A DNA stretch of 9,318 nt, taken from contig CAMGFM010000038.1 in assembly GCA_946055365.1 (NCBI GenBank), positions 1 to 9,318 of the forward strand, given 5' to 3'. The notes under the pieces were generated by a model. It saw only the letters and a program-made list of their open reading frames with translations, was not told where the DNA came from and searched no databases. The DNA comes from an uncultured Prevotella sp. (GTDB taxonomy: Bacteria; Bacteroidota; Bacteroidia; Bacteroidales; Bacteroidaceae). The translations under genes and the position numbers were made by a program. Positions 1-5,489 of the stretch are shown in pieces; position 1 is the first letter of the stretch, and each line of letters begins with the position of its first letter.

Positions 1-17
1 AGCTTTCCTTTGCTCAT
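1..17 (-). CDS. Possible first codons of a leftward gene cut by the window edge
   Basis: A minus-strand ATG at 17-15 is followed by codons reading M-S-K-G-K before the window ends. It lies about 100 nt downstream of the start expected from the leftward promoter at 123-153, a plausible leader length. A second open minus-strand frame starts at ATG 108-106 and stays open for about 36 codons to the edge, but it would begin only some 8 nt after the predicted transcription start, inside the leader hairpin, so I prefer the first. Too little is visible to name a product. Confidence 0.3.
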
Positions 18-70
18 ATTCTCTGAGGTTGTAAAATGGATGTTCTTTCTTGCGGTTCTCGCTACATTCA

Positions 71-108
71 ATGACGGCGTGCCATATCTTGCAACGACAC
101 GCCGTCAT
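71..108 (-). promoter_or_regulatory. 11-bp inverted repeat in the leader of the leftward transcript
   Basis: ATGACGGCGTG (71-81) and CACGCCGTCAT (98-108) are perfect inverted arms around a 16-nt loop. The dyad lies roughly 8 to 45 nt into the transcript expected from the promoter at 123-153. It could be a repressor operator just downstream of the start or a 5' UTR hairpin. No T-run follows it on either strand, so it is not an intrinsic terminator. Confidence 0.6.
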
Positions 109-122
109 GGTATAATACTCTG

Positions 123-153
123 CAAAGGTAGTGCAAACCGAGGGAAATACAAA
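123..153 (-). promoter_or_regulatory. Bacteroidota-type promoter, leftward
   Basis: On the minus strand the -33 element is TTTG (plus-strand CAAA at 150-153), the spacer is 19 bp, and the -7 element is TACCTTTG (plus-strand CAAAGGTA at 123-130). This is a full match to the TTTG/TAnnTTTG pattern of the Bacteroidota primary sigma factor. Transcription should start near 116 and run out of the window to the left. Confidence 0.75.
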
Positions 154-190
154 ATAAGCAAGCCTGTTTTTATCCCAAATCGGTCATTAG

Positions 191-234
191 GATGTTATGA
201 TGATAATAACATCTGTTTTTGAACAGATGTTTTT
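191..234 (+). terminator. Terminator-like hairpin overlapped by an alternative upstream hairpin
   Basis: ACATCTGTT (209-217) and AACAGATGT (222-230) form a 9-bp stem with a 4-nt loop followed by five T, an intrinsic terminator for plus-strand transcription. The segment 209-213 is also the end of a second stem, GATGTTAT (191-198) with ATAACATC (206-213), so the two hairpins exclude each other. No plus-strand gene is recognisable upstream. The frame open from the left edge to a TGA at 220-222 does not look like a known protein, so the role is unclear. Confidence 0.5.
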
Positions 235-248
235 CTGTCTTGAGGGCA

Positions 249-266
249 ACAATGGAGTTCCATTGT
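249..266. promoter_or_regulatory. Operator-like 18-bp quasi-palindrome
   Basis: ACAATGGA and TCCATTGT form perfect 8-bp arms around a 2-bp centre (GT). The shape fits a dimeric regulator site, but no promoter element is seen immediately beside it. It lies about 100 bp upstream of the leftward promoter at 123-153. The function is not known. Confidence 0.3.
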
Positions 267-305
267 AACCGAAAAACGGGAAGACAGACGCGCCTTGGAA
301 ACAGC

Positions 306-384
306 AAAACGGCACTTTAGCAACCGAAAAGTGGCTCTTTTACATAGCCAAAGTGGCTCTTTTGAGTCACAAAAGAGCCACTTT
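306..384. repeat. 22-bp-period repeat array, AAAGnGGCnCTTT family (copy 1)
   Basis: Four 13-bp cores start at 306, 328, 350 and 372, exactly 22 bp apart, with 9-bp spacers of unrelated sequence. The cores are AAAACGGCACTTT, AAAGTGGCTCTTT (twice) and, inverted, AAAGAGCCACTTT. Because the last core is inverted, units three and four form a perfect 15-bp hairpin (350-364 with 370-384) around a 5-nt loop. The array lies beyond the ferritin terminator and upstream of the leftward promoter. The same core and period recur at 2893-2970 and 8124-8223. Confidence 0.85.
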
Positions 385-424
385 TGAGCCAGACGGTGTG
401 TTGCTATGACAGGCGACTGCCATT

Positions 425-441
425 GCATGACTCTGTCATGC
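425..441. promoter_or_regulatory. ATGAC/GTCAT dyad
   Basis: GCATGAC (425-431) and GTCATGC (435-441) are perfect 7-bp arms around 3 bp. The ATGAC-N3/4-GTCAT core recurs in other gaps at 2776-2791 and 8911-8924. It could be a transcription factor site or simply part of the repeat-rich spacer; no promoter is visible next to it. Confidence 0.3.
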
Positions 442-471
442 GCCCCGTCACGAGCCATAGTGCCGCACGGC

Positions 472-522
472 AAAAAAAAGTCTCTCCTTACCTGTCAGTG
501 AGATGACGCGTATGGAGAGACT
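472..522 (-). terminator. Intrinsic terminator of ferritin
   Basis: Read on the minus strand, AGTCTCTCC (514-522) pairs with GGAGAGACT (479-487) to give a 9-bp stem with a 26-nt loop, followed directly by eight T (plus-strand A 472-479). It starts 55 bp after the ferritin stop codon. The unusually long loop resembles that of the nrdJ terminator at 8228-8278. Confidence 0.8.
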
Positions 523-576
523 CGTGTGCCGCATCGTTGCGGACAATGTCACTGCGGAGTAAGCGCAGCGTGATGT

Positions 577-1095
577 TTATTTGCCTGCGAGCGGCGACGG
601 CGTGGTGTAGACGCGCGCTCCAAGCTCCTTGTCGAGCATGAAGAGACCGTAGCCGTTGTCCTTGATGAGGCGCAGGTGGTCAATGATGGCCTGTGCGTTT
701 TCCTCTTCCTCCACCTGCTCGTCAACAAACCACTTCAACATGCTCTGTGAGGCATAGTCGCGCTCGTCAAGAGCCACGGTATAGAGGTCGTTGATGAGAG
801 CGGTGACCTTCTGCTCGTGTGCAAGTGTAGACTCAAACACGTCAAGAGCCGACTTCCACTCCACCGGAACTGCGTCTATGGCCTTGAGTTCTACCCTTCC
901 GCCACGCTGCACGATGTAGTTATACATGATTTTGGCGTGATCCTGCTCTTCCTTAAACTGTATTTCAAACCAGTTGGCCATGCCTCCCCAGCCCTCCTTG
1001 TGGCAATAGGCTGCCATCGAAAGATAAAGATAGGCTGACCAGAGCTCTGCGTTGATCTGCGCATTTAATGCGTCTTCTACTCTTTTGTTCAACAT
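577..1095 (-). CDS. ftnA: Ferritin, FtnA type
   Basis: A bacterial non-haem ferritin of 172 residues. It oxidises Fe(II) and stores it as a ferric mineral inside a 24-subunit cytoplasmic shell. The four-helix-bundle fold is evident, and the ferroxidase residues fall at the same numbers as in Escherichia coli FtnA: E17, Y24, E50, H53, E94, Q127, E129 and E130. The start at 1095 puts E17 at its family position. Upstream is an A/T-rich stretch without a Shine-Dalgarno sequence, usual for the phylum. It lies 200 bp downstream of ilvE in the same direction. I found no TAnnTTTG promoter in that gap, so it may be read through from ilvE or use a promoter I cannot recognise. A terminator follows at 472-522. 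The symbol is given by similarity to FtnA. Confidence 0.95.
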   Translation of the reverse strand: MLNKRVEDALNAQINAELWSAYLYLSMAAYCHKEGWGGMANWFEIQFKEEQDHAKIMYNYIVQRGGRVELKAIDAVPVEWKSALDVFESTLAHEQKVTALINDLYTVALDERDYASQSMLKWFVDEQVEEEENAQAIIDHLRLIKDNGYGLFMLDKELGARVYTTPSPLAGK

Positions 1096-1176
1096 AATAA
1101 AGACAGTTATTTTATTTTTTTATGTTATACCTCCGCCTATGCCCTCTCTCGAGGGGAGGACGGGCGGTGTGAATTT

Positions 1177-1298
1177 ACGTTCTGCGGCGTGAGCAAGGCA
1201 TGCCGCGGTGTCCATGTCACGTTCTGCGGCGTGAGCAAGGCGTGCCGCGGTGTCCACGTCACGTGTTGCGCCATGGAATGTGTTGCCGCGCGGTGTCA
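1177..1298. repeat. 42-bp tandem repeat between ilvE and ferritin
   Basis: Two direct copies of a 42-bp unit occupy 1177-1218 and 1219-1260 and differ at only two positions. A decayed third copy continues to about 1298, reaching the ilvE stop codon. Each unit contains GCGGC and GCCGC arms 13 bp apart, and the two halves of the unit are each 21 bp and partly alike. On the minus strand the unit contains GGCACGCC, also seen in the array at 8299-8382, which suggests membership of the same 21-bp repeat family. Confidence 0.85.
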
Positions 1299-2315
1299 GA
1301 TGACCACTGTCGTCCAGCCGTGCTTGTCTTCCTCGGTGCCATACTGTATGGCACGCAGATGGTTGTAGAGCCTTGTGGAGACGGGACCGGGCTTGCCGTC
1401 CTCGCTAAAGGTGTAGCGCACGCCCGTGTCGAGGTCGTCTATGTAGGAGATGGGGCTGATGACGGCAGCCGTACCGCATGCTCCTGCCTCCTCAAATGTG
1501 GCCAGCTCTTCCTCTGGTATGGGTCTGCGCTCCACTTTCATGCCAAAGTCCTCGGCAAGTTGCATCAAGCTCTTGTTGGTGATGGACGGTAGGATAGACG
1601 TAGACTTCGGCGTGACATAGGTATTGTCCTTTATGCCGAAGAAATTGGCGGCTCCGCACTCGTCCATGTACTTCTTTTCCTTTGCGTCGAGGTAGAACTC
1701 GCAGGCATAGCCTTTCTCGTGGGCTATGTGGTTGGCCCTGAGCGATGCCGCATAGTTGCCTCCCACCTTGTAAACGCCAGTGCCGAGCGGCGCGGAGCGG
1801 TCAAAGTCGCGTATGATGACGTAGGGGTTGGTGGAGAAGCCGCCCTTGAAATACGGGCCTACGGGCGTTACGAATATGAGGAACATGTATTCGTCGGCAG
1901 GACGCACCCCCACCTGTGCCGACGTGCCTATCAGCAGCGGGCGAATGTAGAGCGTGGCTCCGCTCTCATAGGTAGGTATGTAGTCCTGATTGAGCCTCAC
2001 GACTTTTTTTACCATCTCCTCGAACAGCTCTGTAGACACTTCGGGCATCATAATGCCGCGACAGGTGCTCTGGAGGCGTTTTGCGTTTTCGTCCATGCGG
2101 AACACGCGCACCCTGCCGTCGGGACAACGGTAGGCCTTAAGGCCCTCAAAGGCTTCCTGACCGTAATGCAGGCAGGTGGCGGCCATGTGTATCTTGATGT
2201 ATTCATCAGAACATACCTCTATTTCTCCCCATTTGCCGTTGCGGTAACAGCAACGCACGTTATAGTCTGTCGGCATGTAGCCGAAAGAGAGTTGTGACCA
2301 TGCTATATCTTTCAT
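1296..2315 (-). CDS. ilvE: Branched-chain amino acid aminotransferase
   Basis: A fold-type IV, PLP-dependent aminotransferase of 339 residues. It transfers amino groups between glutamate and the 2-oxoacids of valine, leucine and isoleucine, the last step of their synthesis and the first of their breakdown. The motif YKVGGNYAAS carries the PLP-binding lysine K183, and MDECGAANFF (217-226) contains the conserved glutamate E219 near the cofactor. HYGQEAFEGLKAYR (50-63) is the conserved N-terminal domain motif. The length and the N-terminus MKDIAWSQLSFGYM fit the eukaryote-like BCAT branch common in Bacteroidota. It has its own promoter at 2458-2488 and a leader of about 135 nt. The stop lies inside the edge of a decayed repeat copy, so the last codons border the repeat array. 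Confidence 0.95.
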   Translation of the reverse strand: MKDIAWSQLSFGYMPTDYNVRCCYRNGKWGEIEVCSDEYIKIHMAATCLHYGQEAFEGLKAYRCPDGRVRVFRMDENAKRLQSTCRGIMMPEVSTELFEEMVKKVVRLNQDYIPTYESGATLYIRPLLIGTSAQVGVRPADEYMFLIFVTPVGPYFKGGFSTNPYVIIRDFDRSAPLGTGVYKVGGNYAASLRANHIAHEKGYACEFYLDAKEKKYMDECGAANFFGIKDNTYVTPKSTSILPSITNKSLMQLAEDFGMKVERRPIPEEELATFEEAGACGTAAVISPISYIDDLDTGVRYTFSEDGKPGPVSTRLYNHLRAIQYGTEEDKHGWTTVVI

Positions 2316-2370
2316 GAGTTCAAAAGTGTTTTTTTATTGTTTTGGTTATGTTGACTTTCAATTCTTTTTT

Positions 2371-2435
2371 CATGCTGTGGCATGTACGGAGCCGTCTCCG
2401 CCCTGCCCTTTTTGCCTGTGCATAAGTTTGCAGGC
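2371..2435 (-). promoter_or_regulatory. Structured leader of ilvE
   Basis: The ilvE 5' UTR (about 2451 to 2316 on the minus strand) contains three small hairpins: GCCTG/CAGGC (2414-2418 with 2431-2435), CGGAG/CTCCG (2387-2391 with 2396-2400) and CATGC/GCATG (2371-2375 with 2380-2384). The last is followed in the transcript by an A-rich run, not T, so it is not a terminator. A 17-codon reading frame lies in the leader but is not rich in Ile, Val or Leu codons, so classic leader-peptide attenuation is not supported. I recognise no known riboswitch. Confidence 0.35.
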
Positions 2436-2457
2436 GCAAAAGTGTAAGTTGCACGGG

Positions 2458-2488
2458 CAAAAGTACAAATAAAAAGCATCACATGCAA
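2458..2488 (-). promoter_or_regulatory. Bacteroidota-type promoter of ilvE
   Basis: On the minus strand the -7 element is TACTTTTG (plus-strand CAAAAGTA at 2458-2465) and the -33 element is TTG (plus-strand CAA at 2486-2488), with a 20-bp spacer. A near-duplicate of the -7 element, GCAAAAGT at 2436-2443, lies exactly 21 bp downstream of the matching bases at 2457-2464 and has its own CAAA at 2466-2469, so a weaker second start is possible. Confidence 0.75.
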
Positions 2489-2536
2489 CTATTTGCACTT
2501 AAAAAAGGTTGTCGCACTGGGTTTGTATGCCCTGCG

Positions 2537-2728
2537 TCACTTGTCGTCAAGTATTTTTTTTATCTCCTCGTCGGTCTTGGTGAGCTTTTCCTTGCACATT
2601 TTTATGAGACGCTGGGCGGTCTTGAGCTGCTCGCACAGCGAGTCGATGTCGAGCTCGCCCCTCTCCATTCTTTCGGCAATGTCCTCAAGCTGTTGCATTG
2701 CCTCCTCATATTTGAACTTGCTTGCCAT
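2537..2728 (-). CDS. xseB: Exodeoxyribonuclease VII small subunit
   Basis: XseB, 63 residues, a short helical protein that binds several to one on XseA to make exonuclease VII, which degrades single-stranded DNA to oligonucleotides from both ends. The whole protein fits the family pattern: FKYEEAMQQLEDIAERME near the N-terminus, GELDIDSLCEQL in the middle, then a lysine- and glutamate-rich helix. It lies downstream of xseA on the same strand but is separated by 285 bp of repeats and hairpins, whereas the two genes are usually adjacent. I see no TAnnTTTG promoter in the gap, so it probably depends on transcription through it. Confidence 0.93.
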   Translation of the reverse strand: MASKFKYEEAMQQLEDIAERMERGELDIDSLCEQLKTAQRLIKMCKEKLTKTDEEIKKILDDK

Positions 2729-2775
2729 TCTTGTATTGATGTTTTATGGTTATTTTAATGTATTGTGTGTATTGA

Positions 2776-2791
2776 CATGACCTGCGTCATG
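2776..2791. promoter_or_regulatory. ATGAC/GTCAT dyad upstream of xseB
   Basis: CATGAC (2776-2781) and GTCATG (2786-2791) are perfect 6-bp arms around CTGC, about 50 bp before the xseB start codon. A perfect GTCATGAC palindrome lies at 2879-2886 in the same gap. It matches the dyads at 425-441 and 8911-8924. The role is unknown. Confidence 0.3.
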
Positions 2792-2803
2792 CCTTTGCGG
2801 CAG

Positions 2804-2867
2804 TCACTTGCGGCATTAGATACCTGCAAGTGAGGCACTGGCTGCCGGCGTGAAGTGCCTTTGCAGG
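2804..2867 (-). promoter_or_regulatory. Two mutually exclusive stems in the xseA-xseB spacer
   Basis: Stem A pairs CCTGCAA and AGGCACT (2823-2829 and 2833-2839, with a 3-nt GTG bulge) with AGTGCCTTTGCAGG (2854-2867): 14 bp closing a 14-nt loop. Stem B pairs TCACTTGC (2804-2811) with GCAAGTGA (2826-2833): 8 bp with a 14-nt loop. GCAAGTGA belongs to both, and the GTG bulge of stem A is the part that stem B uses. In the xseA-to-xseB transcript stem A would form first. No T-run follows, so this is not an intrinsic terminator. It could set xseB expression relative to xseA, but this is inference. Confidence 0.55.
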
Positions 2868-2892
2868 CGGCAAAATGCGTCATGACATCCAG

Positions 2893-2970
2893 CAAATGGC
2901 ACTCTACGAAAGACAAGTGCCGCTTTGCACCAGCTAAAGTGCCGCTTTTGCTATGCTAAAGAGCCACTTT
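2893..2970. repeat. 22-bp-period repeat array, AAAGnGGCnCTTT family (copy 2)
   Basis: Cores start at 2893 (degenerate, CAAATGGCACTCT), 2914 (CAAGTGCCGCTTT), 2936 (AAAGTGCCGCTTT) and 2958 (AAAGAGCCACTTT), spaced 21, 22 and 22 bp. Read along the xseA transcript, the last three are AAAGTGGCTCTTT, AAAGCGGCACTTT and AAAGCGGCACTTG. That is the same sense relative to the upstream gene as the array after nrdJ. The array begins 43 bp after the xseA stop codon. Confidence 0.8.
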
Positions 2971-3013
2971 TATAATGCCAAGAAGCCTCATTCCTGACGC
3001 TACAAGCCGCGTC

Positions 3014-4363
3014 CTATTGCCTGCCTGTCTTTTTCACCGTAGATTTGAACTCTCCTTTCTCCACTCTTGTCACCACTTCCGCCCCCTCGGGCAGCTCATG
3101 GGGGTCTCTCACGGCCTTGCCCTTGTAGGTGGTGATGCTGTAGCCGCGTCTCAAGAGCCTCACGGGATTGTCTGCGTCCACGCTCCGCTCGAGCATCTGC
3201 AGTCGGTGACGCTGTGCGGTGATGGTCTGTGCCACGCCGCCGCTTATCTGCACGGCGAGCAGGTCAACGCGGCTGCGCGAGGCGTGCGTGTGGTGTCTCA
3301 CCGCTGCATGTATGCGCGCCGCAAGGCCCTCCACCGCCGATGTCTGCCTTGCCTTGACGAGCGAGAAGAGCGTGGGCAGGCTTTTTGACAGTGCCTTTAG
3401 CCTCAGCTGCTCGCGCTCCATGCGGCTTGCAGTGGCGGCATATATGTCGCGGCGGCAGCTTTCGACAACCGAGTCGGTGGCGGCGAGGTTGTCCACGAGC
3501 AGCTGTGCGGCGGCCGTAGGTGTCTTTACCTTTCTGTGTGCCACAATGTCGAGCACGCTCTCGTCACGATCGTGTCCTATGCCCGTCACTATCGGCAGCG
3601 GAAAGTTGGCCACGTGTTCTGCCAGCAACAGCGTGTCAAAGCCCGAAAGGTCGCTTGTGGCTCCTCCTCCGCGTATTATCACCACCACGTCAAAGTCTTC
3701 CTGACGCTCATAGACGAGTTCGAGGGCGGCGATGACACTGCTCTCCACCTCCTCGCCCTGCATGACGGCAGGAAACAGCTCTATGCGGAAGGCATAGCCG
3801 CAGGCATTGTGCCGCAAGGAGCTGCAAAAGTCGCCGTAGCCCGCTGCCCCCGCGCTCGACACCACCGCCACTCTCTGCGCAAAGGGCGACATGACGAGCT
3901 GGCTTTGCAGCTCAAGCACTCCCTCCGCCCTCAGCTGCTCCACTATCTCGCGGCGGCGGCGCGCGAGGTCGCCCATTGTAAACTCGGGATTGACATCGGT
4001 CACTATCCACGAGAAGCCATAGGCGGCATGAAACTGCGCATGCACGAGCAGCATGACCTTCATTCCGGCACGCAGACACTGACCCGTGACTCTCTCAAAG
4101 CGCGGCCTCAGCACACGCCATTGCGTGGCCCAGCACCGCGCCTGGGCCTTTGCCACGGGCGTGTTGGACGTGGAGTCCTTCTGCACAAGCTCCATGTAGC
4201 AGTGGCCGCGCACCTCGCGCATCTCCGACAGCTCTGCCTCCACCCAATAGGCATCGGGCATACACGTGTCGATGAGTCCTGCCACCATACTGTTGAGCTC
4301 GAGCAGTGTCACGGCGCGCTCCCCTGCGGCGCGGCTCATGTCACAATAGTCGGTGTAGCTCAT
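3014..4363 (-). CDS. xseA: Exodeoxyribonuclease VII large subunit
   Basis: XseA, 449 residues, the catalytic subunit of exonuclease VII (single-strand DNA degradation, mismatch and damage repair). The N-terminal part (about 20-125) is the OB-fold that binds single-stranded DNA. The catalytic core includes VAVVSSAGAAGYGDF (165-179), RGGG (231-234), GIGHDRDESVLD (261-272) and TPTAAA (281-286), followed by a helical stretch and the conserved tail NPVRLLRRGYSI (399-410). The length is normal. The start at 4363 overlaps the stop of the nitroreductase gene as ATGA, so translation is probably coupled. Its partner xseB follows after a 285-bp gap full of repeats. Confidence 0.96.
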   Translation of the reverse strand: MSYTDYCDMSRAAGERAVTLLELNSMVAGLIDTCMPDAYWVEAELSEMREVRGHCYMELVQKDSTSNTPVAKAQARCWATQWRVLRPRFERVTGQCLRAGMKVMLLVHAQFHAAYGFSWIVTDVNPEFTMGDLARRRREIVEQLRAEGVLELQSQLVMSPFAQRVAVVSSAGAAGYGDFCSSLRHNACGYAFRIELFPAVMQGEEVESSVIAALELVYERQEDFDVVVIIRGGGATSDLSGFDTLLLAEHVANFPLPIVTGIGHDRDESVLDIVAHRKVKTPTAAAQLLVDNLAATDSVVESCRRDIYAATASRMEREQLRLKALSKSLPTLFSLVKARQTSAVEGLAARIHAAVRHHTHASRSRVDLLAVQISGGVAQTITAQRHRLQMLERSVDADNPVRLLRRGYSITTYKGKAVRDPHELPEGAEVVTRVEKGEFKSTVKKTGRQ

Positions 4364-5100
4364 TTTATAAATCCTTGCTGCCTTAGGGTGTCGATGAATG
4401 TGGCAGACATGGCCTCATTGTCCTTGCGCGTGTAGCGGCAGTCGGTATAGACCTGCGCAAGTGTCTGCTTGTTATTTATCTCCACAAACCCCCTGTTCTC
4501 TGGCAGCGACTCTTTCTCGGCATAAAGGCTGTCTATGCGCTGCGGGGTGTAGTCGCAATAGGTCTCGTCATGCACTATGGCCTCTACGGGCAGGCGGTCT
4601 GACAGCGGCGGCTGCTCGTTGGGCCATCCGAGAGTGATGGTGGCCACGGGCATAACGAGGCGCGGCAGCCTCAGAGTGTCAATGATGTGCTGCGGCATGT
4701 AGACCGTGGTGCCGAGGAAACAGCATCCCAGGCCCTGCTCTTCGGCAAGGTTGCAGAATGTCTGGCAATATAGCAACGCGTCGGTGGCGGCATTCATAAA
4801 CGACAGGATGTTGTCATAGCCCGGTGTGGCGGCACGCTGCTCCGCCCAGAGCGTGGTGCGGCGAAAATCAGCGCAGAAAGTCAGCACCACGGGTGCGCCC
4901 GTGACCATCGGCTGATTGAAATGTGCGGGCGCAAGACGCTTCTTCATCTCCTCCGAGCGTGTCACTATCACGCTGTAGAGTTGCAGGTTGCCCATGGTCT
5001 GCGTGCGCTCTGCCTTGGCGAGGAGCGTGTTGAGGAGCGTGTCGCTCACTTCGCATGCCGAGTATTTGCGTATGCTGCGGCGAGTGTCTATTGTATTCAT
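4360..5100 (-). CDS. NfsA-like FMN-dependent nitroreductase / NADPH oxidoreductase
   Basis: A nitroreductase-superfamily flavoprotein of 246 residues. Such enzymes bind FMN as dimers and pass electrons from NAD(P)H to nitro compounds, quinones or flavins; the physiological substrate cannot be read from the sequence. RRSIRKY (7-13) is the FMN phosphate-binding motif, EQGLGCCFLGT (121-131) is the conserved central loop, and LPVEAIVHDETY (170-181) near the C-terminal third resembles NfsA-type members. It is the first gene of the minus-strand group and overlaps xseA by 4 bp (ATGA). Upstream is an A/T-rich stretch (5101-5165) that must hold its promoter, but I find no TAnnTTTG match there. The link to xseA looks like operon neighbourhood rather than shared function. 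Confidence 0.88.
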   Translation of the reverse strand: MNTIDTRRSIRKYSACEVSDTLLNTLLAKAERTQTMGNLQLYSVIVTRSEEMKKRLAPAHFNQPMVTGAPVVLTFCADFRRTTLWAEQRAATPGYDNILSFMNAATDALLYCQTFCNLAEEQGLGCCFLGTTVYMPQHIIDTLRLPRLVMPVATITLGWPNEQPPLSDRLPVEAIVHDETYCDYTPQRIDSLYAEKESLPENRGFVEINNKQTLAQVYTDCRYTRKDNEAMSATFIDTLRQQGFIK

Positions 5101-5201
5101 GAGTGTAAACTTTTGTTTGGGATATGTTTTTAGGTGTGTTTGACTTGCTATATATATAATAAGGTGTATTCACGTCAGACTCTGCCCACCCCTATGCGCA
5201 A

Positions 5202-5388
5202 TTCTGAACGGCGGCAAACGCGCTTCTGAACGGCGGCACACACGCTCTATGGCTGACACTACATGCGCCACAAATGGCGTTACATGCGCCACGGCTGGCG
5301 GCAGATGTGCCACGGTTGGCGGCAAATGCGCAGGGAACGCGCCGCAAATGCGCAGGGGCGGCACGGCACATGCGCTGACGATGACGGC
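5202..5388. repeat. 21-22-bp-period repeat array, ACATGCGCCACGGC family (copy 1)
   Basis: Units follow head to tail: 5202-5223 and 5224-5245 (22 bp, both beginning TTCTGAACGGCGGCA), a partial unit 5246-5260, then 5261-5281, 5282-5302 and 5303-5323 (21 bp, ACATGCGCCAC type), 5324-5345 and 5346-5367 (22 bp, AAATGCGCAGGG type) and 5368-5388. The three central units contain GCCA-N4-TGGC dyads. The array fills much of the 436-bp divergent gap between the nitroreductase gene and nrdJ and ends about 70 bp before the nrdJ promoter. Because 21 bp equals seven codons, several frames stay open across it and give spurious heptapeptide-repeat reading frames. The rest of the gap is A/T-rich. Confidence 0.8.
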
Positions 5389-5457
5389 AAAGTTAGTGTT
5401 TTTTCTCATAAACCCATCCTTGCCACGCAGTTTTTTGCAGGAATATATATGAAATGA

Positions 5458-5489
5458 TTTCAATATTTAAAAATAATATTGTAGCTTTG
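5458..5489 (+). promoter_or_regulatory. Bacteroidota-type promoter of nrdJ
   Basis: The -7 element TAGCTTTG (5482-5489) is an exact TAnnTTTG match. A 20-bp spacer separates it from TTTC (5458-5461), a one-base variant of the -33 TTTG. The predicted start near 5496 leaves a leader of about 40 nt before the ATG. That is too short for a cobalamin riboswitch, and I see no B12-box or NrdR-box-like sequence. GAAATGATTTC overlaps the -33 element and might be an operator. Confidence 0.7.

Noticed and set aside
195..473. 92-codon minus-strand reading frame
   Set aside because: It runs through the repeat array and ferritin terminator, resembles no protein family, and is open by chance.
3536..4435. 299-codon plus-strand reading frame opposite xseA
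   Set aside because: xseA on the other strand has clear family motifs along its length; the plus frame resembles no known protein.
5170..5463. 97-codon minus-strand reading frame across the repeat array
   Set aside because: Its heptad pattern comes from the 21-bp repeat; it overlaps the nrdJ promoter and has no recognisable domain.
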